Position numbers and translations under genes: made by a program. Below are positions 9,101 to 15,720 of a stretch of 22,223 nucleotides of DNA, one piece after another. Position 1 is the first letter of the stretch, and each line of letters opens with the position of its first letter. The notes under the pieces are model-generated. The model was not told the DNA's origin. It saw only the letters and a program-made list of their open reading frames with translations, and did no database searches. This DNA is from Priapulus caudatus (Eukaryota; Priapulida; Priapulimorpha; Priapulimorphida; Priapulidae): assembly GCF_000485595.1 (NCBI RefSeq), contig NW_014577323.1:116782-139004 (forward strand), written 5' to 3'.

Positions 9101-9693
9101 AGAGCAGTACGCTGTTCGTGCGTTCTCCGATGCGCTCGAGACCATACCGCTAGCTCTGGCTGAGAACTCCGGTTTGCCTGCGATGAAGACCATGACCGAG
9201 GTGAAAGCCAGGCAGTTAGCAGAGAACAACCCACGACTGGGCATTGACTGCATGGTCAAGGGCACCAACGGTACGTCTCTGTGTCTCAGCAGCCAGATGG
9301 CAAACAATTCATTCTATTAGCATACATCTTATCGCATAAAATCACAATAGGAAGTCGATGCACTGAATGCCGATGCTGATGCCTGCCGGTGCACTGAGCC
9401 AACTAGCAGTCATCAGTCAGTGTCGGACGTGAGCAAAGGTGTCAAATTCCTGGCGTGATCGAGCAGATAGTGAGAGGTAAAAATCGTGTGTAAGAATCGC
9501 GTGCGACACGCAAAATAGTGGTAGCATCTGACCAGTGCTGCCACCTTGTGTTGCAGACATGAGGGAACAGAACGTCATCGAAACGCTGATCGGGAAGAAG
9601 CAGCAGATCACCTTGGCAACGCAACTCGTCTCGATGATCCTCAAGATCGACGATATCCGAGTTCCCGGCGAGAACCAGTCGTATGGCATGTGA
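740..9693 (+). CDS. CCT5: CCT5, T-complex protein 1 subunit epsilon (spliced, 5'-truncated in window)
   Basis: This span encodes the epsilon subunit of the hetero-oligomeric group II chaperonin TRiC/CCT, which folds actin, tubulin and other cytosolic proteins with ATP. Ten exons join in frame: 740-800, 1305-1469, 2568-2766, 3378-3570, 4354-4503, 4952-5071, 5419-5604, 6693-6830, 9090-9270 and 9557-9693. They total 1530 bp, or 509 residues plus TGA. Family signatures are visible: [13 protein letters not shown] spanning intron 1, [22 protein letters not shown] (nucleotide binding and hydrolysis), the apical-domain [10 protein letters not shown] and VRWVGGPE, and YGGGAAE in the C-terminal equatorial domain. 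Epsilon identity rests on subunit-typical segments such as [15 protein letters not shown] and [14 protein letters not shown]. The human protein is 541 residues, so about 35 N-terminal residues (before SHI) are upstream of the window. The C-terminal tail after DDIRVPGE is NQSYGM, unlike the human ending. No frameshift or internal stop was seen, so the gene appears intact and functional. Confidence 0.97.
832..1207. mobile_element. MITE-like element with TTCGTGG terminal inverted repeats in CCT5 intron 1
   Basis: The left arm at 874-900 (atgttcgtgggttcttaaat and onward) is inverted at 1155-1182 (tccacgaaaattagaacccc and onward). About 27 bp pair with few mismatches. A weaker outer match runs from tactgtaaag at 832 to ctttacttca near 1190-1200. 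No transposase is encoded and the length is about 375 bp, so this looks like a non-autonomous DNA transposon. Similar TTCGTGG-armed elements are common in invertebrate genomes, but that comparison is from memory. The exact ends are uncertain. Confidence 0.65.
1305..1469 (+). CDS. CCT5: CCT5 exon (window exon 2): ATP-binding GDGTT motif
   Basis: The acceptor is acaatgtag|GT and the donor is GTAGTAG|gtaggt, phase 1 at both ends. The exon encodes GLDKMM, then [20 protein letters not shown] and [13 protein letters not shown]. These are TCP-1 signatures 2 and 3; the Asp of GDGTT is the conserved ATPase residue in this family. It covers about residues 56-111 of the equatorial domain. Confidence 0.97.
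1470..2567 (+). other. CCT5 intron 2, no gene seen
   Basis: This intron is about 1.1 kb and AT-rich. It holds one short imperfect duplication around 1540-1603 (gtggtgacacctatctt and gtggcgactcctatctt). I saw no other structure and no coding potential on either strand beyond shadows of the neighbouring exon. Confidence 0.8.
2568..2766 (+). CDS. CCT5: CCT5 exon (window exon 3): [10 protein letters not shown]...[10 protein letters not shown]
   Basis: The acceptor is tgccgcgcag|TG and the donor is TCTAAGAT|gtacgt. It enters in phase 1 and leaves in phase 2. It encodes [40 protein letters not shown] and [14 protein letters not shown]. This is about residues 111-177, running from the equatorial into the intermediate domain. 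It is GC-richer than exons 1 and 2. Confidence 0.97.
2788..3120. mobile_element. hAT-like MITE with CGATAC-rich ends, copy 1 (intact) in CCT5 intron 3
   Basis: The left end is tggtgggatgatgattcgtcg followed by tcgatatattggtgtatcacgatac. The right end reversed starts agctgggacgatacgggttg and carries gtatcatgat words, so the ends are imperfect inverted repeats. The body shares its order with the split element in intron 8: gtagcatag/gctagcatag, aaagaagcatgac/aaggaagcgtgac, ttgtttactaagc/tggtttactaagc, atatcatgaaagg/atatcatgaaggg. No transposase is encoded. Assignment to hAT is an inference from the general style of the ends. Confidence 0.6.
3378..3570 (+). CDS. CCT5: CCT5 exon (window exon 4): [18 protein letters not shown]...
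   Basis: The acceptor is gtgttttgcag|A and the donor is CCGAAG|gtgagt. The single A completes an Ile codon begun in exon 3. It encodes [39 protein letters not shown] and [15 protein letters not shown]. These are among the most subunit-diagnostic stretches for epsilon. It covers about residues 177-241, from the intermediate into the apical domain. Confidence 0.97.
3571..4353 (+). other. CCT5 intron 4
   Basis: This 783 bp AT-rich intron contains the first copy of a ~145 bp direct repeat (3999-4145). No coding potential or RNA gene was seen. Confidence 0.8.
3999..4145 (+). repeat. direct repeat copy 1 (intron 4), flanking CCT5 exon 5
   Basis: The segment starts atgcatagaaagattcct and includes gtgccttagttggccagaca, atcatgtcagagctgaagcc and accagcttcctgtc. 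It matches 4704-4845 in intron 5 in the same orientation, at roughly 80% by eye. Only exon 5 and ~550 bp of intron separate the two copies. Confidence 0.85.
4354..4503 (+). CDS. CCT5: CCT5 exon (window exon 5): apical domain, [14 protein letters not shown]
   Basis: The acceptor is tttgttcag|GTT and the donor is AAGCAG|gtaaaa, phase 0 at both ends (50 codons). It encodes [34 protein letters not shown] and [12 protein letters not shown]. This is about residues 242-291 of the apical, substrate-facing domain. The exon is flanked by direct repeats in both neighbouring introns. I counted 22 of 50 codons ending in G or C. Confidence 0.97.
4704..4845 (+). repeat. direct repeat copy 2 (intron 5), flanking CCT5 exon 5
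   Basis: The segment starts atgcatagaaaaattcctgc and repeats gtgccttagttggccagaca, atcatgtcagagctgaagc and caccagcttcctgtc from copy 1 at 3999-4145. I saw no terminal inverted repeat or internal Pol III B box, so the type (segmental duplication, or two insertions of one element) is undecided. Confidence 0.85.
4952..5071 (+). CDS. CCT5: CCT5 exon (window exon 6): [20 protein letters not shown]
   Basis: The acceptor is aatcactacag|GTA and the donor is ATTGAG|gtacaa, phase 0 at both ends (40 codons). It encodes [19 protein letters not shown], then [21 protein letters not shown]. This is about residues 292-331 of the apical domain and is nearly identical to animal CCT5. Confidence 0.97.
5072..5418 (+). 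other. CCT5 intron 6, no feature seen
   Basis: This is a 347 bp intron with donor GAG|gtacaa and acceptor gttgtgtag|CTG. I saw no repeats or RNA genes. Open frames running through it into exon 7 are out of frame with CCT5. Confidence 0.85.
5419..5604 (+). CDS. CCT5: CCT5 exon (window exon 7): [19 protein letters not shown]...GGNKM
   Basis: The acceptor is gttgtgtag|CTG and the donor is AAGATG|gtgagg, phase 0 at both ends (62 codons). It encodes [38 protein letters not shown] and [13 protein letters not shown]. This is about residues 332-393, from the apical back into the intermediate domain. The donor is the first of three tandem copies of the same intronic unit. If it were skipped, the reading frame would stop at TAG 5626-5628. 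Confidence 0.97.
5605..5928 (+). repeat. tandem triplication (131/62/131 bp) starting at the exon 7 splice donor
   Basis: Unit 1 is 5605-5735, unit 2 is 5736-5797 (truncated) and unit 3 is 5798-5928. Each begins gtgag(g/c)gcaccacgtggg and continues ggatctaggc, gcgttgtttaccggcggtg and tattagtgtggttg. The long units go on through tacatagctagcgttggaat and gtgcagtcgcggttg. I count about four differences between units 1 and 3, which suggests recent duplication. Unit 1 starts at the first intron base, so every unit carries a donor-like gtgag. Confidence 0.95.
6143..6177. repeat. (TA)n microsatellite, left flank of inverted-repeat element
   Basis: About 35 bp of alternating TA with a single G interruption. 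It abuts the element at 6178-6532, whose other side is (TA)n at 6533-6561. Confidence 0.85.
6178..6532. mobile_element. inverted-repeat MITE-like element (GGGAGTCC family) nested in (TA)n, CCT5 intron 7
   Basis: The left end agcaagttgcgaaattaac followed by gggagtcc is inverted at the right end, where ggactcccgtg precedes gttaatttctacccct. Both halves carry several gactccct or agggagtc words, giving nested short inverted repeats. The ~355 bp body has no coding capacity. The element appears to have inserted in, or to be flanked by, a TA microsatellite. I do not recognise the family. Confidence 0.65.
6533..6561. repeat. (TA)n microsatellite, right flank of inverted-repeat element
   Basis: A short TA-rich tract with an aaaatta interruption. 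It is the counterpart of 6143-6177 on the other side of the element. Confidence 0.8.
6693..6830 (+). CDS. CCT5: CCT5 exon (window exon 8): [17 protein letters not shown]
   Basis: The acceptor is tctcgcccgcag|ATC and the donor is GACAAG|gtatgg, phase 0 at both ends (46 codons). It encodes [39 protein letters not shown] and NKEADK. The GGGAAE loop is part of the C-terminal half of the nucleotide pocket. I counted 37 of 46 codons ending in G or C, much higher than exon 5 of the same gene. Confidence 0.97.
6869..7013. mobile_element. hAT-like MITE copy 2, left half (split by insertion), CCT5 intron 8
   Basis: The end taggggtgtcagacaactca is followed by tcgatatatcgatgtatcgc and cgatacaaacttcgac, matching the left end of the intron 3 element. 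The sequence breaks off near 7013, and homology resumes at about 8480. The 22 bp word CACGATACATGTATCTATATGT at 6952-6973 recurs exactly at 8489-8510. Confidence 0.65.
7471..7562. repeat. degenerate TATC/TCTA microsatellite
   Basis: About 90 bp of imperfect tatatctatcta repeats in intron 8. Confidence 0.85.
7825..7929 (+). repeat. dispersed repeat fragment, copy 2 (same family as 306-422)
   Basis: It reads cagagtgcaggaaattgcatct, then gtgggagggccccctgaacc, accccctcg and cagctttgctgtttgg. The blocks occur in the same order and orientation as in copy 1 in the first intron, with the TTCGCGC cluster replaced by TTTGCTGTTTGG. Confidence 0.45.
8480..8798. mobile_element. hAT-like MITE copy 2, right half, CCT5 intron 8
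   Basis: Homology with the intron 3 element resumes here: ggtagcatagtt, aaagaagcatgacacaattcg, ttgtttactaagc, tcctggttgagtttatagttt and atatcatgaaaggtgtgtc. The right end ccttccaccccag is the inverted counterpart of the left end taggggtgtc at 6871. Together with 6869-7013 it makes one element that was later interrupted. Confidence 0.65.
8821..8870 (+). repeat. two-copy tandem repeat, 26 bp unit
   Basis: The sequence cattgtagttatttaaccca gggg occurs at 8821-8844 and again, identically, at 8847-8870. The copies sit just outside the hAT-like element, upstream of exon 9. Confidence 0.95.
9090..9270 (+). CDS. CCT5: CCT5 exon (window exon 9): [16 protein letters not shown]...[11 protein letters not shown]
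   Basis: The acceptor is actgttgcatag|ATT and the donor is ACCAACG|gtacgt. It enters in phase 0 and leaves in phase 1. It encodes [38 protein letters not shown], and [20 protein letters not shown] ending in N. The first residue is Ile where the human protein has Cys (DK|CPTLEQY). This is about residues 440-500 of the equatorial domain. Confidence 0.96.
9557..9693 (+). CDS. CCT5: CCT5 final coding exon (window exon 10) with stop
   Basis: The acceptor is ttgtgttgcag|AC; the AC completes the Asp codon split by intron 9. It encodes [20 protein letters not shown], then [19 protein letters not shown] and NQSYGM, followed by TGA at 9691-9693. The conserved [11 protein letters not shown] and ILKIDDIR end the equatorial domain. 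The last six residues differ from the human tail, as expected for the variable C-terminus that points into the chaperonin cavity. Confidence 0.97.
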
Positions 9694-10482
9694 GGTGCAG
9701 GTGTGTTCTATGTGTGTGGACGCGTGCGATCGCAACCGTCTGCTGCAAGCTCTGGCCCGCATCGTAACAGCGAGCGTCTGTTGCTCTACTTACTCTTAAC
9801 CACTGCGCAGTCCAGAATCTCCCAACACCCACACCCTTGCCCGGTGAGCAGCGCCAGTTACTTGCACGTTTCGCGAGAAATTGTTTTGTTTCCGATCTGC
9901 GAGCGGGTATTTTTTGGAGAGGAGTGTGTGCCTCACAGCTGCAGATATTGTTTCTGACTGTGCAGAGTAACTGTTGAACAAATGTGGTTTGTGAGAGCGC
10001 TACAGTTCGCTAAACCGTTTCATTTCAGTCGGTGTGTTTTTTGAAAGTTTCTGTCACAAGTAACACAATTTCAGACTGGGTATCACACTGATTGCGTTGG
10101 TATCTAATCTTTTGCAACTGGAATGTGTGAATATGAATAGGCGAGTAACCATTTCATTTTCATATTCTTTTACGCAGTGCACAGCATTTCTCACCTAAAT
10201 TAAAATGTGTTCGCAACTTGCAGAATATGTCAAGCGTCAATATTGGTTTTGTCTGTGAATGAAAACCCAGTTTACATTACGAATTGAATATTGTATTAAA
10301 TTTTCACATCATGCAAGATGTGTACAGCTGGATAGATCAGTGTTGTGTTACATTTGTTTGTACTAAAATTGAACATTTGTTTTTACAATCGTTGGTATAC
10401 GAATAGCAGTTAGTTTTACTAATACTACTTTACTAATATTTGGTCATACATGTCATACAAGAGATAAGGTTTTGATAAATAA

Positions 10483-10488
<6 letters not shown>
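9694..10488 (+). other. CCT5 3' UTR and 3' flank, no gene seen
   Basis: AT-rich sequence without conserved coding. It contains a possible ATTAAA poly(A) signal at 10295-10300. No AATAAA was seen between the stop and the TA tract. The transcript end cannot be fixed from sequence alone. Confidence 0.6.
10295..10300 (+). promoter_or_regulatory. candidate poly(A) signal ATTAAA for CCT5
   Basis: ATTAAA is the commonest variant of the animal poly(A) signal. A GT-rich stretch (agtgttgtgttacatttgtt) follows about 40-60 bp downstream, as a downstream element would. It lies ~600 bp after the stop, and the hexamer is frequent in AT-rich DNA, so the call is weak. Confidence 0.3.
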
Positions 10489-10545
<57 letters not shown>

Positions 10546-10557
10546 GTAGTAGTAGTA
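10489..10557. repeat. (TA)n followed by (TAG)n microsatellite
   Basis: Over 50 bp of uninterrupted TA passes directly into tagtagtagtagtag. Its length is probably variable between individuals and prone to assembly error. Confidence 0.97.
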
Positions 10558-11350
10558 CGTAGGCCCTAAATTTCATCGCAGGGAGGACTTGTGCGATGCC
10601 AGAACCTGTCAGGAGATGGCAGACAAAGACATACGTGAGGCGAGCCTCGAGTATGCAAGTAAGTGTCTGGGATCAGCAACACGAAGGATATCACTCCTGT
10701 TGGGGCGAGGAAAGTGCAAGGACGAGCAAGCGACGCTTCGAACAGGGAATTACACAGCAACTGAGAGTGTCTACACAATGATCGCGCAAGACCTAACAAT
10801 CGGCCTCCTATGCAGAGAAGCGGTTGTCGAACCGACAGGCCGTATTTTGGGAAGATAACTCAAGGGAAGGGCAGCACGTCGACTTATCACATTCATCACC
10901 AAAAGCACAGCATATGCCGCGGCCACACCAACTCACATACAACAGACATTCGAACCTGGGACAACTGGGTACATGGGTTGGCGTTCCTAGAACAATCAGG
11001 AAGCTGGAATCTGTACCGACATCAACTCACTCACTAGTCAACAGACAGCAATTCACTGGGTCTCTTCTAGGAAAAACAAGTTGATCAGGCAGTTCGTGTG
11101 TTTGCCACTCGAGGGAGTGGAAACGCATCTGCCGCGGCTGCGGGCCAATACAACAGCTCGCAACAGCTATTGCCGTAGCTGTAGTCGCACTCAGTAATGC
11201 AGTGCCATGGCCAGAGAAGCTGATTCTCTGGAACACAGTTACTGTCGACATTTTGGAAAATGTTCATATGCAAAGTCTCTAACGTTGCACTGGAGTTCTT
11301 TCGGGCGCCACCTCCACTGGGACGTTTATTCCGCACGGAATGTCAGTATA
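10558..11350. other. gene-like but unassigned segment after the microsatellite
   Basis: This is base-balanced sequence with open frames up to ~90 residues, none recognisable. An exon-like piece at 10582-10650 has an acceptor-like ttcatcgcag and a donor-like gcaa|gtaagt. On the minus strand, TGGCGCCCGAA (11300-11310) resembles the start of a retroelement primer-binding site, with AATAAA at 11325-11330 just upstream on that strand. I cannot assign a product. Confidence 0.3.
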
Positions 11351-11399
11351 AGAAGTAGAAGTAGGAAGGGTAGAAGTCAGGCCGACAGTAACGAGCGTT

Positions 11400-11695
11400 A
11401 GCACAACGAAAAATGTATACTTCGGAAAATTGCAACACTGTAGCACGGGGCATTATATATCGTATCTCTTATTTCTTCCAGCTTCTTCTTCTCGGCTTCG
11501 TTGCTACTGTCCTGCTCTAGCGTCCCGCACTTGCTTCTTTCTGTCCGTCTCTCCCTCTTTCCTCCGGTCGTTCTGCTTTCTTCTTCTCAGTTATCTTTCG
11601 TGGCCTCCGTGTGGTTGTTGATCGTTGTGTCAGTGGTAGGATCTTGGCGTTATGTCCGCAAGACCGTTCTAACTGTCGATGGGCGCAAAATGTAA
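11400..11695 (-). mobile_element. possible LTR-retroelement remnant (minus strand), very uncertain
   Basis: Read on the minus strand, CGTTACA is followed by TTTTGCGCCCATCGAC. This is the arrangement of an LTR end (…ACA) followed by a primer-binding-site-like sequence. Next comes ~200 bp of purine-rich sequence with a Glu/Lys-rich open frame (including EAEKKKLEEIRDT). No gag, protease or reverse transcriptase motif is seen, and no second LTR was found. It could equally be unrelated polypurine DNA. Confidence 0.25.
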
Positions 11696-11815
11696 CGACG
11701 ATTATGCGTCAGCCCGTTCAATGTAGATTAGTTGTAGCGTATGAATAATCGAAACTCAATCTAAGCAGTTGAGGTTCAGGAAATGTGTATTGTTTTTCTC
11801 AACCACGATGCGCAC

Positions 11816-11980
11816 GCCAAAGGCACGGCAGCAGGCGTTCGTGCCTCGGACACTCACGGCACTACTTTACAGCACGCACGGCACGGCACGGCTACGTTGC
11901 ACATGCATGGCACGCACGACAGTGTACCTGTCTGTACAACACGCACGTACGCACCCACGCACTTCATGGCACACACGTTT
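11816..11980. repeat. degenerate GCACG-rich tandem repeat
   Basis: Many gcacg, ggcacg and cgcac words follow one another, e.g. gcacgcacggcacggcacgg. All three plus-strand frames stay open across it, which reflects the repeat rather than coding. Confidence 0.7.
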
Positions 11981-12108
11981 AAAGCCTAGTGTGATGCGGG
12001 CCCTAAAGTTTTGATTTAATCGAGCGATTATTTCAGTCGTCGGACTCAATCGCTGAGTGGCTCGGCCTTAAGGCGTATTTTCGTTAAATGATACATTATG
12101 ACCACATG

Positions 12109-12530
12109 TCGCATAAGTACTTTCGGATTGCTAGACTGAGTTAGTGACACAATTTGGTACGCGATCATACGGGCGTGCTGGAGTGTGGCTCGGAAACCGC
12201 ATCATCCGCGCGGAAACCCGGATGTGTGTCTCGCGTGCTGGGCGTGAGTTCTCCCTCGGTGTATTCGCGTGGTATAGTGCCATGCTTGTATGGTTGGTAT
12301 GTGTGTGTGTGTGGGGTAGTGTGTGTGGTGGTGTGTTGTGTGGCGGGGTGTGTGTGGTGTGTGTGTGCATGGGTGTGCGTGAGTGTGGTGTGCTGGCAGT
12401 GTGTGTGTTTGTGTGTGTGTGTGTGTGGTGTGTGGATGGGTGTTATGCGTGAGGCCGCAGTGTCGGCGGGTGCGGGACGTTCGTGGCGTGGCGTTAGTGT
12501 AGGCTTGCTTATGCTAGGTGAAGGCCTCTC
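12109..12530 (+). repeat. GT-tailed repeat, copy A
   Basis: The head reads tcgcataagtactttcgga, then gctagactgagttagtgaca and tacgcgatcatacgggcgtg, and further on ggcgtgagttctccctcggt. A (GT)-rich tail follows at 12298-12440 and then a GC/GT-rich end. The head and tail order match copy B at 15155-15720. Confidence 0.7.
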
Positions 12531-13750
12531 CTAATTAAATGCTGTATTACTTAACCTTTATTGTAAAAGTCATTAATTGAGGTCATTTTAGGGTAAAATT
12601 TCAGTGTTATACTATATTTAGATCAATTTTTTTATTAATTTTTATTGATATATGCTAGAGTCTAAATTATCGGTGTTTTATCGGTTTACTGTTAAATACA
12701 TCCTGTGCAGCTAAACGTGAGGGTAAATGGGTTAAACGCCCCTCAAATCGGACGCCCACTGCGAACCTCGTCTGGACTGGACGGGTAATAGCTAGTTAAG
12801 ATATATTACTAATATTATTCATAGATGTAGGCACTGTCCTAAAGCGGTGGAAGTGATATATGATTTTATATATATATAATATGTGGGTTGGCAGGGTGTT
12901 ACAAAGACGTACGTACGCATGTACGGGGCCGCATGGGAAAATGAAGTCGATGGGTTACCATTATTGGTTTAATTTATGGTGCCTCGCTCCGACCGGGAGC
13001 TCCGCTGATAAATTTGTGAGGTACCGCGCGTACAGACGCAGGACTCGTGCACAGTCACAGAGTCACTGTCAGGATGCCATGATATGCCATATATGATTCA
13101 CATATATAATCCTATTTGTATACATGCTGTTATTATAATGTTGGCAAAAATTCATGGAATTTTTGCTTATTAAGGTAACTATTTTGATTATTGCTCTCGT
13201 AGATAACTCTGTATACAGGAGTGCATAATGCTTATGTTTGCTTTCTGGCTCTTGGTACATGCTGCCACCTGGTGGCAATCTTAAGCCATTTCACTTGGCA
13301 ACAGATTAATTAGACCAAGCAGTCATAGTGTTGTTGGAACTTATTTTCATAAAATAACTTACTGCTAGTTGCTGCGGGTTTGCTAATGAATGTAATTTAC
13401 CTTTACATTCTGTTCTAACATCGAGCGTGCCATCCCTTTAACCGATGCATGAATATGTCACGGCTGTATTTGATCTACGTAATCAGTGTTAATCAGTGCT
13501 GTGTTAATTAATTACACATAACTTTAGCCGCAATCTGAGCTACATACTCTAAGAACGGAGAACATTGAGTTTAAGAGCCAGATGAGCACATCCGAGCGTT
13601 TCACTGAGAAGGTTTTGACGGGGAAATGATGAAGAAGTTAAAGTAATGCAGGTTTCGGCTTAGATTGTATTAACTCTTCGATGTTGTAATATAATTGTAT
13701 ACGGACCAGCTATTTAGTACATGTTGGCTGTCGTAGGAATACACAATAAA
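12531..13750. other. intergenic stretch, nothing assigned
   Basis: AT-rich sequence with a short TA tract near 12868-12880. An AATAAA at 13744-13749 sits immediately before the CT tract. No coding or RNA gene was recognised on either strand. Confidence 0.7.
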
Positions 13751-14332
13751 CTCTTCCGCTCTCTCTCCTCTCTCTCTCTCTCCTCTCTAATGTCGTCTCC
13801 TCCTCCCTCCGCTCTCCTCTTTTCTCTCTCTTCTCTCTCTCTCTCTCTGTCGTCTGCCTCCCTGCTCTCGCTCTACTGTACTATCCTAATCCTCTCTCTC
13901 TCTGTCTCTCGCTCCTTCCTTCTCTTCCTCCGCCTCCTGTTCTATCCTTCTCCGTCCTCTCTCTGTCTCTGTCTCTCTCTCTCATCATCTCTCATTGTTC
14001 TCCGCCGCCCTCGCTCTCTGTTGCACTCTCCCCTTCTCTCTCTGTCTCCGTCCTCGCTCCCTCTACAGTCGCTCTCTCCTCCTGGCTCCCTCTCGGTCTC
14101 TCACTCTCCCTCTCTCTTCTGTCTCTCCTCGGCTCCTCGTCTCGCCTCCTCCTCTCCCTCGCCATCCTCCTCCCTCTCTCTCTGTCTATCTCCTCTCCTC
14201 TTCCCTCTGCTGCTCTCTCCTGCCGCCCCCCGCTTCGCTCTCTGTCTCTCCTCCTCTCCTCTTCATCTCCTGTCTCTATCCTCCCTCTCTCTGGTCTTTT
14301 TCCTCTCTTCTCTCTCTCTTATCACCCTCTCT

Positions 14333-14363
<31 letters not shown>

Positions 14364-14580
14364 GCTCTATCCTCCTCCTCTTCGCTGTCTGCGCTCTCTC
14401 TCGTCCTCCTCTTTCTCTCATCCCTCTCTCGCTAGTCTGTCTATCCTCCTCTCTCTCTCTCGGTCTCTCCTCTCCCCTTTCTCTCTCTCATCCCCTCTAT
14501 CTCTCTGTCTTCTCCTCCTCCCTTTTCTCTGCTCTGTCTGCCGCCCTACTCTCCTCTCCTCTCTATCCTACCTCCCTTCT
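13751..14580 (+). repeat. ~830 bp polypyrimidine (CT-rich) tract
   Basis: The plus strand is almost entirely C and T, as ctctct, cctcct and tctgtctc words, with scattered G and very few A. It includes a pure (CT)n run near 14338-14363. Frames of 323 and 146 residues, rich in Ser and Leu, remain open only because such DNA lacks stop codons; they are not genes. Tracts like this can form triplex (H-) DNA. Confidence 0.95.
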
Positions 14581-15154
14581 GATTTACGCGTTTACCAGAT
14601 TTAGTCTAAATAAACAAGTCTTTGACCACTATGTCTATGCTATGAATCACGATGAAACTAGTTCAAGAAACTTTCTTATAGGATGGACCTAGAAACAACA
14701 CTGTTGAAACAGTCCGTGAACAATCACACTACGGTGCGCAGATGCCAATGCATTGTTAATTAACGTACAACAATATCACAATTTTTAAGTTACAGAACCT
14801 GATGCGGTTACGGGCACGAGTTGGGTAACTTTTTGCGCGTTAATGGAGAGGCCAGTGATTTTCTACATGCTGGACAAAACCATTGTGCCCTCTGGTGGGT
14901 GCGGAAGTAATCTGGTAAACACGTGTAGTGAAACCGCTGAGTTTACAGTTTTGAATTGTTCACAAAACCGGTTGTGTTGTATATATCTTGTCACAACACC
15001 AATATTGCTTCCGGAGACTGAGGACTCACTTCGTCACAGTACACAGTGTTATCAGTCATTGTTTCGATTTAAATAATATAGGCCATATATTGTGCTACAT
15101 AAACCGATAACGCTACGAGTTATGAGTTAATTTGCCCTATCGAATTATGCACAT
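14581..15154. other. spacer between CT tract and GT repeat, nothing assigned
   Basis: Ordinary mixed sequence. The longest open frames are short and unrecognised. No repeats or RNA genes were seen. Confidence 0.7.
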
Positions 15155-15720
15155 TCGCATAATACTTCGGCGGTGCTAGACTGGAGTTGGTGACAAAAAG
15201 TATGTACGCGATCATATGTGCGTGTGGGTGCGGGGTTCGGCGTGCGTGCGGTGAATTTCCTCTGATGTGTTGATGTGGTGTGTGCTTATGATGCCAATCT
15301 CTGATTGTGGGTATGTATGTATGGTATTGTCAAGGTATGTACTGGAGATGTGCTATGGTGTATGTGGTATATAGGTATCGGGTATGTGTTGGTGTCATGT
15401 GTGGTATGTGTATGTGTATGTGTGAGTGTATGTGTATGTGATATGTGGATGCTGTATGGGTATGTGCTATGTGTATGCTGTAGTGTATGGGATGTGTTAT
15501 GTGGTAGGGTGTATGGTATGTGCTAGTGTATGTGGTATGTAGTATGTGTATGGGATGTGTACATGTGTTGTGTATGTGTAGTGTGTATGTGTATGCGTGG
15601 TGGTGTGGTCGTGGTGGCGTGTGCGTGTGCGGGTGGTAGGGGCGCTGCACCGGCGGGTGTGCTGTGCGCGGCGTGGTGGCGTGTGGGGGCTGGCCGTTGT
15701 GTGTGTCTTCAGCCATTCTT
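15155..15720 (+). repeat. GT-tailed repeat, copy B
   Basis: The head reads tcgcataatacttcggcggt, then gctagactggagttggtgac and tacgcgatcatatgtgcgtg, and then gtgaatttcctctgatgtgt, parallel to copy A. The tail is a ~300 bp degenerate gtatgtgtatg repeat (about 15305-15600), followed by a GC/GT-rich end. The minus-strand His/Thr-rich frame across it is a repeat artefact. Confidence 0.75.

Noticed and set aside
10947-10960. tRNA B-box-like sequence on the minus strand (…GGTTCGAATG)
   Set aside because: The bases on either side of the loop do not form a T stem, and no A box or cloverleaf could be drawn.
12144-12534. Cys/Val/Gly-rich plus-strand frames of 102 and 126 residues
   Set aside because: Translation of the GT-rich tail of repeat copy A. 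Two frames are open over the same DNA and neither shows a real motif.
13721-14692. 323-residue plus-strand open frame (Ser/Leu-rich), and a 146-residue frame inside it
   Set aside because: It lies on the CT tract, which cannot easily form stop codons, and several frames are open at once. It has low-complexity composition and no domain.
15330-15716. 128-residue minus-strand His/Thr-rich frame
   Set aside because: It is the reverse of the degenerate GTATGTG repeat. Its His, Thr and Tyr content is what translated ACACAT repeats give.
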